Origin: Misgurnus anguillicaudatus
Taxonomy: Eukaryota > Chordata > Actinopteri > Cypriniformes > Cobitidae
Direction: 5' to 3'
NCBI RefSeq assembly: GCF_027580225.2
Contig: NC_073337.2
Coordinates: 12,639,001-12,703,000 of the forward strand
DNA length: 64,000 nucleotides
Each line of letters begins with the position of its first letter. Position 1 is the first letter of the stretch. The notes under the pieces are model-generated. The model searched no databases, was not told the DNA's origin, and saw only the letters and a program-made list of their open reading frames with translations. This document shows, piece after piece, positions 47,918 to 58,017 of the stretch. Both the position numbers and the translations under genes were made by a program.

Positions 47918-49945
47918 CCCGGCGCAATGCAGCGGAATGCATGACCCAAGTGTCTTTTGCTAGTTTCCACCCTGCGCAATTATCATTTTCACGTTTAATG
48001 GCACGTTGTTTAAATAGCAAATGCATTTGCACCCCCTTTTGCGCCCATGGGTGTTCTGGTCTGAAACGAGGTGTGTTCAGGCGCATTGTTGGCGCGTTGC
48101 TATTTTGAGGCAACTAAAATAGACTAAGCCGTTGACCAAACAAAAAACTGGTCTAAAGTCCAATATGTTTTTTGTTATTTAAAGAGCGCATTAGTAATAT
48201 GCGCCTATAAACGAGACGACAATGCTGGTTTGCTCATCACATACATGAATGCGCAGCAGCACAAAACGCTTTTAAATATGAAAGATTAAAGGATTGAATG
48301 TAAAAGATTATTTTTGAGTCTCTTGGACATAAATGAGGAGTAATTATGAGACGTTAAAAGGCGCAAAGAGCTGCTTCACCTGTAGCCTGGTAAGTAAATA
48401 AATGCTTTGCTTTAAACAAATGCATCTATTTTTAAATGTTTTTTTTTAAATGCTACCTTACGGATTTATTGTATATGATGACTCTGTACCTGTGGATATG
48501 GTGAGATGAGAAACATTTTTAAGTAATGCTTAAAGGGATAGTTCGGCCAAAAACGATATTAAACCCATGATTTACTCACCCCCAAGCTGTCCGAGTTACA
48601 TATGTCCATCGTTTTTCAGACAAACACATTTTCGGATATTTTAGAAAATATTTTAGATATTTCTGTTCATTAAATGTAATGTTGCGGGGTCCAGGAATAG
48701 TCCACGACCTTCAAGTCCAAAAAAGTGCGTCCATCCTTCACAAATTAAATCCAAACGGCTCCAGGATGATAAACAAAGGTCTTCTGTGGGTAATCCGTGA
48801 GGTGTTGTTGTAGAATTATCCATATTTAAAATGTTATTAACTTTATAAACTAGCTTCCGGTAGCGCCGCCATTTTGGAGTGATGCGCATTCAGGATGAGA
48901 GCTTACGCAGCGTACAGAGTTTCTCTGCTGCTGCTCGGTGCCCCCGCCCTCCGAATTTGTCATACGTCACTAAGAAAAGTGCGTACACTACGCTAATCCT
49001 CTCTCCTGAGTCTAAGATGGCGGACCCAACGGAAGCTAGTTTATAAAGTTAATAACATTTTAAATATGGATATTTCTACAACAACACCACACGGATTACC
49101 CACAGAAGACCTTTGTTTATCATCCTGGAGCCGTTGGGATTTAATTTGTGTAGGATGGACGCACTTTTTTTGACTTGAAGGTCGTGGACTATTCCTGGAC
49201 CCCGCAACATTACATTTAATGAACAGAAATATCTAAAATATTTTCTAAAATATCCGAAAATGTGTTTGTCTGAAAAACGATGGACATATGCAACTCGGAC
49301 AGCTTGGGGGTGAGTAAATCATGGGTTTAATATCGTTTTTGGCCGAACTATCCCTTTAACATTTTTAAGTGACGCTGTCCAAGTGCTGAAACGTGCGGAG
49401 AGCCGTTTGTAAATTCTTTATCTCCTGTTTGTTACAAATAAAGTATTTTTACAGTACAAACCTTTTCTTACATACTTGTAAATTATTTTTTGATGATATT
49501 GTATATACATTTAAAGCAATTAAAAGCCTGATTTTTTTACTTCTATGACTAAAAGAAAATGTGTTTTAAAGGTTTTAATAAAAAAATAACAATTTCAATA
49601 ACAAGTGAAAAACAACACAATTATTTAACATTAATCTTCATGGGGATGTTCTTCTTCCGCTTAGTTTTTCAGTTTACGAAGTCTGTCATCTAAATAGGGA
49701 TTAAACATAGCGCCAGCGCAACAGGCTTTTAAAGGGGATGAGAGCTGAGACTCTCATTGGTTTAATGCACGTTACGCCCAAAATACTCCCATTACTCATT
49801 AAAAAAATAGGACCAACCCTTTTTCGACCATGCGCTTGGCGCAAAAACCATTTTTACATTAGCAAAAAAGGATTCGGACACGCCCATTCAGACGTAGTGC
49901 TGTGCACTTTAGACAATGCGCTTAGATCGTTAAAATAGGGCCCTA
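47918..49945. repeat. dispersed repeat split by a TTAA element
   Basis: The right part (49369-49944) matches 19605-20109. The left part (from about 47918, CACCCGGCGCAATGCAGC) appears to be the rest of the same unit. The middle is the TTAA element 48534-49355. Confidence 0.6.
48534..49355. mobile_element. long TTAA palindromic element
   Basis: TTAA flanks at 48530-48533 and 49356-49359. AGGGATAGTTCGGCCAAAAA and its complement are the ends. The arms are over 350 bp and nearly identical. Confidence 0.93.
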
Positions 49946-50165
49946 TATTCGTTCTGATGTTGATGTTTTAAATTGACTCTTGAAATCAGAAATTAGAAAC
50001 TTTTGTGAGCATTTTTATTGCTAAACATCTAAGCAGATGTTAATAATATTTTTAACCAGTTGTCCTGTAAATTTGAAGTGCGCCTACAGATGCCCTCAAT
50101 ACTAAAAGAGATCAACTAAAAGACACAAAATTCCGATTTCATGGGGCAATTACTTGCTGTCCTAC

Positions 50166-50220
50166 CTTATTCCTGACTTTTGTGTCTCCACAAAGCTTCA
50201 TCAGATCTGAAGCCAAACAA
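50166..50220 (-). CDS. kif21a: kif21a exon: SDLMKLCGD linker segment
   Basis: 55 nt, phase 2 in and 0 out. It encodes CLASDLMKLCGDTKVRNK, matching the SDLMKLCGEVKPKNK segment of KIF21A. The acceptor has a strong pyrimidine tract (TTTGTTTCTTCTAG). Starting here restores the frame with the upstream GC-donor exon. A second AG ten bases further in would break the frame. Confidence 0.82.
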
Positions 50221-50407
50221 CTAGAAGAAACAAAGAAACATTTTGTTATCAAAATGTTGATTTGATTAAATTACGCTGGTAGAATTCATTTAGGAGCCAA
50301 ACAACTGTTTTCTGCTAAAATCCTCTATGACTACTACAACTGAATTTCTTCATTTAATTTGATGCCCGACCGAATCAGTTTGTAGATGAAAGTACATCAG
50401 TGCTTGC

Positions 50408-50465
50408 CTTTTCTCTGTAGTGTGTGTCTGAGATGATTCATCACTGCTGCTTTCATCACCGTTCT
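50408..50465 (-). CDS. kif21a: kif21a exon: Ser/Asp/Glu-rich linker
   Basis: 58 nt, phase 1 in and 2 out. It encodes ENGDESSSDESSQTHTTEK. This corresponds to the acidic Ser-rich linker (ENVEDSTDED in human) after coiled coil 2. The acceptor is TTCAG|AGAAC. The downstream splice site is AAAAG|GCAAGC, a GC donor. No GT donor with a compatible phase is present nearby. Confidence 0.78.
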
Positions 50466-50705
50466 CTGAACAAACACAATCAAACACACATTAGCATCAG
50501 ACAGTACACTGTTATTTTAGCCTGTCAGTATGGTATCAGTAAACAGTGTTATTCCAGTGACATGCATCATGGTGTTACACTTTCAACCCTGAATTCAAAA
50601 GAACTAGAGAAGCCTGGACGCCAGCATTGGGGTTGCAAATGTGTTTTAATCAACCAACAGAAAATGCTGGGAATAGAGAATGAATGTGTGGATTTAGATG
50701 CAGAG

Positions 50706-51865
50706 TAAGGGTGTCACGATTTCGATTTTAAATCGAAATCGATCGAAATTAAGTCACAGCTTCGAACTTCGAAATAAAAAATGGGATCGTCGATGCTGCC
50801 ACGCCCCCATTTCACGTCCGGTCGGCTTGCCAAGCGCGGAAAAAAACTCTCAGAGATGCCTTTAAAAACATCTGTCCAGCGGAACGCGATCATATTTTAA
50901 ACACGAGGGATGTATTTCTACAACTCCTTGAAATGCATATCATAAACAGGATTACGTGATCTGACTTTAGACAGAGCGCAGCTCTCTGCATGTGCGCGAT
51001 AGTGAGGGAGGCGCAAATATGCAGCGGGTTATATTTTAAACAAAAGGATAGTTTGCCTCAGCTCGCATGAAACGCATAAAACTGAACACATACGTAAGGA
51101 TTACTACTTTAGTTTATGTTCAGACTTCGGACAGATGCGAGAGCGTGTGCACGTGAGACAGAGAGAAGCGCAGCTGCTTATGATGCTGGGTTTATTTCAG
51201 ATGCTATGAGTCCAAGACACGCGCATTAAGTCCATGTGCATTAAGTCCATGTTAGAGATGTGCGGATGGACTATTATTTCATCCGCAACCGCATAACAAA
51301 ACTCATCATCCGTCCACCATTTTAATAAGTCAGAAATGTCTCCGCTGTTTTCTGCTGACAGGCACGGTGGGCGCTACTGGGGGCGTGTGCAGCAGGTGAC
51401 GCAAATTTTGGGTCCTCAGAAGGCTAGACCGTCTCATTTCAGTTCTCTTCTTGAACTTCTGAGGCAGTCACTATGAAAGACAGAGAGGTTGCATGCGTAG
51501 AAGGACACAGCTAATAACAAGCAGTCGATCCGGCACCTGCCCGAATTTAATTAAAATATTATTTTTCGGCACGTCCTCCGCCCGATCCATGTAACTGCCA
51601 ACCGCGCATCTCTAGTCCATGTGCATGCAAAAAGGAATCCTCTCTCTACAAGCTCTCGCGTTAAGTGAAGCCCACAAACCCCCATGCGAGTTGTGCAATG
51701 TGCATGTTAAAGTATTATAATAATAATAATAAATAATGGCATATAATTTTTGTCTAAATTATATGCCTATATAAATATATGTAAAAATCGAGAATCGGAT
51801 CGAATCGTGACCTTAGAATCGAAAATGTAATCGAATCGAGGATTTGGAGAATCGTGACACCCCTA
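50706..51865. mobile_element. hAT element with nested hAT
   Basis: The ends are TAAGGGTGTCACGATTTCGA and GAATCGTGACACCCCTA. ATGCAGAG is duplicated at 50698-50705 and 51866-51873. No transposase found. It lies in the intron before the GC-donor exon. Confidence 0.9.
51253..51614. mobile_element. hAT MITE nested inside the 50706-51865 element
   Basis: TAGAGATGTGCGGATGG and CAACCGCGCATCTCTA are the ends. GTCCATGT is duplicated at 51245-51252 and 51615-51622. Confidence 0.92.
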
Positions 51866-52055
51866 ATGCAGAGTAAATATGACCCTTTCCAGACCTAGAA
51901 ATAAAAGCCAGAATGTCAATCGGAAGAGATCAGCTGTAGATAAACATAACCATAAGCTGCATAAAAAAGTTGGACTGCATTTTTGCCCACCCGAGAAGTC
52001 ACTGTAATAGTATATTTTAAAAAAATCCATCAATTTCCCATTTGGGATCCATCAT

Positions 52056-53620
52056 ATCTTTCTATCTATCTATCTATTCATCCATCCATCCATCCAACCA
52101 TCCATCCATCCATCCATCTATCTATCTATCGTATCCACCCATCCATCCTATTTTTCCATCTATCTATTTATCTATCCATCCATCAATCCATCCATCCACC
52201 CACCCACCCACCCATCCATCCATCCATCCATCTTATCCATCTATCCTATCTTTCAATCTATCTATCTATCCACCCATTCATCCTATCCATTCATTGTATC
52301 CATCCATCCTATCCATCCATTCATCCTATCTTTCCATCTATCTATCCATCCATCCTATCCATCCATCTTTCCATCCATTCATCGTATCCATCCATCCATC
52401 CATCCATCCATCTTATACATTCATCGTATCCCATACATTAATCTTATCCATCCATCAATCCTATCCATTCATTGTATCCATCCATCCATCCATCCATCCT
52501 ATCAATCCATCCATCCTATCCATCCATCGTATCCATCCTATACATCTATCTATCCATCCTATCTATCCATCCATCCATCCATCCTATACATTCATCGTAT
52601 CCATCCATCCATCCACCCATCCATCCATCCATCCATCTTATCCATCCATTCTATCTTTCCATCTATCTATCTATCTATCTATCCATTTATCCTATCCACC
52701 CATCCATCCTATCCATTCATTGTATCCATCCATCCTATCCATCCATCCATCCTATCTTTTCATCTATCTATCCATCCATTCATCCTATCCATCCATCCAT
52801 CCATCTATCCATCCATCCTATCCATCCATCTTTCCATCCATTCATCGTATCCATCCATCCATCCATCTTATAAATTCATTGTATCCCATGCATTCATCTT
52901 ATCCATCCATCCATCCTATCCATTCATTGTATCCATCCATCCATCCTATACATTCATTGTATCCATCCATCCATCCAGCCTATTCATTCATCATCTCCAT
53001 CCATCGTATACATTCATCGTATCCATCCATCTATTCATCTATCTATCATCCATCCTATCCATTCATTGTATCCACCCATCCTATCAATTCATCCATCCTA
53101 TCCATCCATCCATCCATCATATCTTTCCATCTATCTATCCATCCATTCATCCTATCCATGCCTTGCCATCCATCCATCCTATTCATACATCTATCTATTC
53201 ATTCATCCTATCTATTCATTGTATCCATCCATCCTATACATTCATCGTATCCATCCATCCATCCTATTCATTCATCGTATCCTATCCATTCATCCTATCT
53301 ATCTATGCATCCATCCATCTATCTATTTACTTATCTATCCATCCTATCTATCCATCCTATCTATCCATCCATCTATCCTTCCATCCTATCTTTTCATCCA
53401 TCCATCCATCCATCGTTTCCATCCATCATATCCATTCATCGTATCCATCCATCCATTGTATCCATCCATCCATTGTATCCATCCATCCATCATATCCATT
53501 CATCGTATCCATCATATCCATTCATTGTATCCATCCATTCATCCATAGTATCCATCCATTCATCCATAGTATCCATCCATCCATCCTATCAATTTAATCG
53601 TATCCTATCTATCCATCAAT
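52056..53620. repeat. 1.5-kb (ATCC)/(ATCT)n tetranucleotide tract
   Basis: Continuous CCAT/CTAT units with frequent single-base changes. They give Pro-Ser-Ile-His open frames of up to about 530 codons on the plus strand, a by-product of stop-free repeat units. It lies in a kif21a intron. Confidence 0.97.
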
Positions 53621-53810
53621 GTTTACAAACTTGGTTCGTAAAGTAAATGTGACCCTGTCTGTGAAATCCAAGCTAAAGTATCATCAAATAGTTACATTTT
53701 GAGCATCAGAGTTTGATTTCAAACATTGAATTTGAGCATCAAAGTTTAATTTCAATCGTTGATATGACCATACTACAGGGGTGTCCACTCCTGCTCCTGG
53801 GGGGCCGGTC

Positions 53811-55208
53811 GGGTGCCGCTGCTAAACATTTTGGTGCCCTATAATTCCTTTATAATGCCCCCCACCCCGACCCTGAGAAAAAAAAATGTTTGTTTTTGCC
53901 AGTTTAACTTTTTACAAACATATAACTTAAAAGCAGAAAGTAAAATCTTCACAGTTTTAGCCAACACACACTAATTTGAACGTGCAAACTTTTATAGAAT
54001 TTTTATTTTTAACAAAATAAAAAAATTATCAAAATAATCCAGACATGTTTTTCCCAGGTACAATGTCAGTTTAAATAAATTACATTAATAAACATCAATA
54101 AGTAAACAAGAATAACCAATATTCTTAAATAAAACAAAGATTTAGAGAACTAAGTGTCACAGTAATGTTTGCTTCATATCATACATACATGATGACATTT
54201 TATATTTATATATATTTAACAGTCAGGAATTGTTAGCCTACATGTGCACTGACTGCTAACGTTAACTTTTACTGAGAAAGTATTAACCACCGTCACGTCA
54301 AAATAAACCACAAAAAAACTACTGCTCAATATCTAAAGAAACGTAGTAAAGAAAGTAACAGCTGGCGTCAGTTATTTGTAAAATGCATATGCATAGGTAA
54401 TGTTTTACAGTAAAATCTCAATTTAACTTGCACTAAAGTTATAAATTATAACAACATGTTTGCTAACATTGATGTCAGCACAGAAAGTTCGAGGCGCGTT
54501 CGAGGCGCATTCGGATTAGCAGCAGCTGCAGCCCATGCACATTTCCCTTATTTGGATTGATTAAACATGATGGACTTACCTGCAAGTGATGCACGCGCAT
54601 CATCCCGCAGTTTTTCTTTTTCCCGATCCTGACTCCTGCTGTCTTTTCAGGGCCATTTTTAAAAGTTGCCTACTGTCTGGCCGTTTCTCAATCCGAAGGC
54701 TGCAGCCTGCGCGAGGTCGCATATGCAGGCTGCATACGTCATCAAGCCTGGTTTATTTCAGTTAACTGAACATTACATTATCAAGTCATAAGAATATTAC
54801 AACCATTTACGATTAACTAAGAATAATAGTCAACTTAATAAGCGTTTATATTACGAAATAAGAAAGTTTTGATGACGTATCCAGCCTAGAAATGCGACCT
54901 CTGGAGGCTGCAGCCTTCGGATTGAGAAACGGCCTCTGTCAAACTTCGTCAGGCGCCCGCGCGATCAACCGGCACGGACCATCAAAGGCTGGGGGGCATA
55001 TTTTCTATACTAAAGCGATTAAATTATCTCGTTTCACCTTTTTTTGTAACATATACATGGATAAAAATTGCCTGATAATATTTCTATAGGCTAATGAAAT
55101 TCTATCAGCATTATATATTTTTTTTCAATAGGCTTATTTTTGGTGCCCTATCAGCACCTGGTGCCCTACGCACAGCGCGTGATGCGCGTTATGGGAGCGG
55201 CGGGGCTG
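53811..55208. mobile_element. insertion inside the hAT MITE
   Basis: The sequence between the two host halves (GGTGCCCTATAATTCC.. to ..TTTTTGGTGCCCTATCAGC) is absent from the 11-kb copy. Its own class is unclear. It carries another hAT-like element at 54679-54934. Confidence 0.6.
54679..54934. mobile_element. third-level nested element with GGCCGTTTCTCAATCCGAAG ends
   Basis: Perfect inverted termini GGCCGTTTCTCAATCCGAAG and its complement, 256 bp, possibly with a TCT duplication. Confidence 0.85.
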
Positions 55209-55755
55209 CCGGTGTCTCTGCAGAGTTTTAATCCAACCCTAATCAAGCACACCTGATCCAGCTAATCAAGGTCTTACTAGGCAGACTAGATACTTTGAGG
55301 CAGGTGTGTTAAGGGAAGTTTTAGCTAAACTCTGCAGGACAAAGGCCCTCCAGGACCGACTTTCGACACCCCTGCCATACTAAGTCAATAATAAACATAT
55401 CAAGGTAATATTTTCACAATCTTTACATTATTTAGGATGATTTTACAAAATTTAAACTGACTTTAGCTTAGATTTAAACACATAGGGTCACATTTTTCAA
55501 CAATACTTAACATCTTGCTTTGCACTATTGAATAATACTGTCTGGACCTACACTTACATGTAAAAGTAATCCACATGAAAGCTTTCTAAGGCGTTTCTAT
55601 AGTTGATACTTGAATTGTGAGAAATGTGTTTTAAAGAGTGAAGTCCGCAGGTGAGTTTAGGTAAGAACCATGCAGCTCTATGCTACGGTTACTGTCTGCG
55701 GTTAGTCTACAGGTGACTCATGCACAGGTGGACAGCTCTAGTGGCCTCTACTTAC

Positions 55756-55776
55756 CCGACGGCACGTTACCTAGTT
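55756..55776 (-). CDS. kif21a: kif21a 21-nt microexon
   Basis: The exon has 21 bases, phase 1 on both sides, and inserts ELGNVPS between the ALQ and ENGDE segments of its neighbours. It is flanked by AAACAG on the acceptor side and GG|GTAAGT on the donor side. Human KIF21A, as I recall it, has DLDSVPL at this place, the same length. An internal AG five bases in could give a 15-nt version in the same frame, but length and homology favour 21. It is not proven by transcripts. Confidence 0.7.
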
Positions 55777-55893
55777 CTGTTTGAATTCAGGCAACAAAAA
55801 GACAAAAGCAAATCAAAATCCAACTTAAAAAGAACAAATGTAGAAAATAAAAAACCATGCTAGATGCTGAACCCGTTTGCATTCATGTCAGAC

Positions 55894-56059
55894 CTTGGAG
55901 AGCGTTTCCGAGCAAAGCGTCCAGCTCCGGGTTAAGTTCGGCTTTCTCCTTCAGCATGTGGAAGAGCAGCTGGTTCTGAGTGGCGCTGTTGATCTCCGTC
56001 TGCTTCAAACGGCCCTCCATTACTTTGATTTGAGACTCTTTCTGTGCAGCTTGTAAGCC
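55894..56059 (-). CDS. kif21a: kif21a exon: coiled coil 2
   Basis: 166 nt, phase 0 in and 1 out. It encodes [20 protein letters not shown], then [20 protein letters not shown] and [15 protein letters not shown]. This is the most diagnostic stretch for KIF21A, because KIF21B differs at many of these positions. The donor is CAAG|GTCTGA. Confidence 0.95.
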
Positions 56060-56135
56060 CTGAGAAAGAGTTATGACCATAATAACTAGGGTGCACTGAT
56101 ATATACTGTATTTATTTACTATTGATCTCTAATAC

Positions 56136-56237
56136 CTTATTGATGGCCATAGACAGAAAGTGGTCGAGCAAGACACGAGCCTCTGATAGCGTACATGAGC
56201 TGATCACAGCAGAAACGTCCACTGTATCTCCTTCTTC
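56136..56237 (-). CDS. kif21a: kif21a exon: coiled-coil linker
   Basis: 102 nt, phase 0 in and out, 34 codons. It encodes [20 protein letters not shown] and then [14 protein letters not shown], matching the KIF21A segment that joins the regulatory helix to the next coil. The acceptor is TCTAG|GAAG and the donor is AAG|GTATTA. Confidence 0.92.
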
Positions 56238-56319
56238 CTAGATTGACCAATTAATATAAAACATTATTTATATAATACTGTAATACAGTATGGTACTGTA
56301 CAACATCTATGTTGCACAC

Positions 56320-56514
56320 CTTGGCCTCTTCCATCTGCATGATGTTGGCCTGGCACTCAGCGATGCTGTCGTTGATGTAGTCTATGTTAGCAGTCAGCGA
56401 CTCGATCTCTTCAGATAGAGAGAGGACGGTCCTGTCGGCATCCATGTCTTCGCTCGCAATCTTGTCCTTCTTCCTCATCACCTTCTCCTTGCGCTTGGTC
56501 AGCTCCTCACGTTG
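56320..56514 (-). CDS. kif21a: kif21a exon: regulatory coiled coil, part 2
   Basis: 195 nt, phase 0 in and out, 65 codons. It begins [20 protein letters not shown], passes through a variable Asp/Glu loop, and ends with [20 protein letters not shown] and NIMQMEEAK. The [10 protein letters not shown] block is close to invariant across KIF21 proteins and includes the A-x-I pair hit by CFEOM1 mutations. The donor is AAG|GTGTGC. Confidence 0.94.
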
Positions 56515-56603
56515 CTATGGACACAGAATTGTAAGATATATCATTGAATTTAGATTAATCATTAGCTTTTCTCAGTCGCTTTGGAGCATTTCTCAGATCA
56601 GAG

Positions 56604-57041
56604 CAGTGGTGGCTCGTGACTGCTCATCTGAGGGGCGCTAATTCAAAAAAGAGTGTCATGTGTGTTGCTTGCATTTCAAAAGATGTGTTTGTTGCGTTAT
56701 GTGAACCATGTGCATCATGTGTTTTGTCAAAATAAGTGCCTGCTGCACACGCATCAAAACCGTTTATGATAAAAGAGACGCTCACGTTCACAAAATACAC
56801 GCAAGACACTCCCTTAACAGTAAACTCTGATTACGCATGAGATTGTGCGAATATCTGGCAAACGCGAGCGTCTCTTTTATCATAAACCCTTTAGACGCAT
56901 CTGCAGCAGGCACTTATTTTGACAACCCACATGATGCACATAGGTTCACTCGACACGCCAAACACATATTTTGAAATGACGAACCACACACGACGTGCTA
57001 CATACATGTTGTGACAAAAAAGAAGTCACCGGCCGCCACTG
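56604..57041. mobile_element. hAT element in a kif21a intron
   Basis: CAGTGGTGGCTCGTGACTGC and GTCACCGGCCGCCACTG are the ends. GATCAGAG/GATCAGAC flank it at 56596-56603 and 57042-57049 (7 of 8 match). The arms share CATCATGTG and TTATGATAAAAGAGACGCTC. Confidence 0.82.
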
Positions 57042-57691
57042 GATCAGACATTATTTTTCAAAACACTTTGTTCAACCTCCACATCATCAAGTCAGTTGTG
57101 CACAACATAAAAGCAAATTCTCATTGTTTTGGACAAACTGTATGCTTTTGTACAATCATATAGTTGATTATGGACAATTGTCTGCTGATTGCTACATTTT
57201 CAATTGCTTATGTCATTTTCATCAAGATACATTTTTTCTGTTGAATAGTCTTACACCTCAAAACATTTAGGAATTAGTTCTTCGTACACAACATGTCATG
57301 CAAAATTGTTGATCTTTGTGTTATAATCTTTTACTGTAAGCATGTTTTCCAGGTTTTTTTTAAGTCTTTTGTAAATGTGAACTGAACTGATGCATATGAT
57401 GTTTTGCAGTATGTACGAATTGTTCTAAGAAATGCACTTTTTATTTAGCAAATTTTAAGAATGATTTAAGAAACGCTTCAAAGCGACTGTAATATTGACT
57501 CAAGGTCAAAGGTTAAAATCAAAACTTGCTACCAAACTTTAATGGTCCCAATCTCATAATTAGATTACAAGACTTTAACCTGAATTTTACATGCAGGGTC
57601 ACATATGCAGTACTGTATATAATCTCTGTCACTGGCTTGCAGGGTAATCTTTAAATGATACAAAATTGTGAAAAACATAATCAATTGTCAC
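57042..57691. other. kif21a intron, nothing recognised
   Basis: AT-rich intronic sequence with no repeat or exon that I could identify. Confidence 0.5.
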
Positions 57692-57836
57692 CTTAAGCAA
57701 TCGATTCATATCAGTCTCCATGTTGGAAATGGTCAACCTCTGCATGATGATGTCACTAATACGACGCTCCAGTGACTGCCATTTGGCCCGTGCCATCCTT
57801 GCAGAGTATACACCTCCTTTTCTCATCAGGTATTTT
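57692..57836 (-). CDS. kif21a: kif21a exon: regulatory coiled coil, part 1
   Basis: 145 nt, phase 2 in and 0 out. It encodes [20 protein letters not shown], then [20 protein letters not shown] and TDMNRLLK. This is the antiparallel helix that folds back on the motor and holds KIF21A inactive. Human eye-muscle fibrosis (CFEOM1) mutations cluster in the equivalent helix. The arginine equivalent to R954 is kept (LERR). The position equivalent to M947 is alanine, as I recall it in KIF21B. Confidence 0.92.
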
Positions 57837-58017
57837 CTGTAAAATAAACCACACACTAGAGGTCGACCAATATGGGTTTTTTATGACCAATGCCGATAAT
57901 AAGAAAAAGCTGTATGACCACTATGAGGATGATATAACACAAATGTTATTAAAGTAAATTAGAGACAAACAGAAAATTGGTAAAAAAATAAATAAACATC
58001 AATTATGCATAATATTT

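Larger units (their letters stand above)
53776..55374. mobile_element. hAT MITE interrupted by a 1.4-kb insertion
   Basis: The ends CAGGGGTGTCC and CGACACCCCTG have CCATACTA at 53768-53775 and 55375-55382. The outer halves match the intact 195-bp copy at 11308-11502. Confidence 0.9.

Noticed and set aside
52056..53620. CRISPR-like array
   Set aside because: Units are 4 bp and continuous, with no spacers; a eukaryotic microsatellite.
52042..53646. 534-codon open frame on the plus strand
   Set aside because: It is translation of a CCAT/CTAT repeat (Pro-Ser-Ile-His); no domain, no splice signals, no start context of note.
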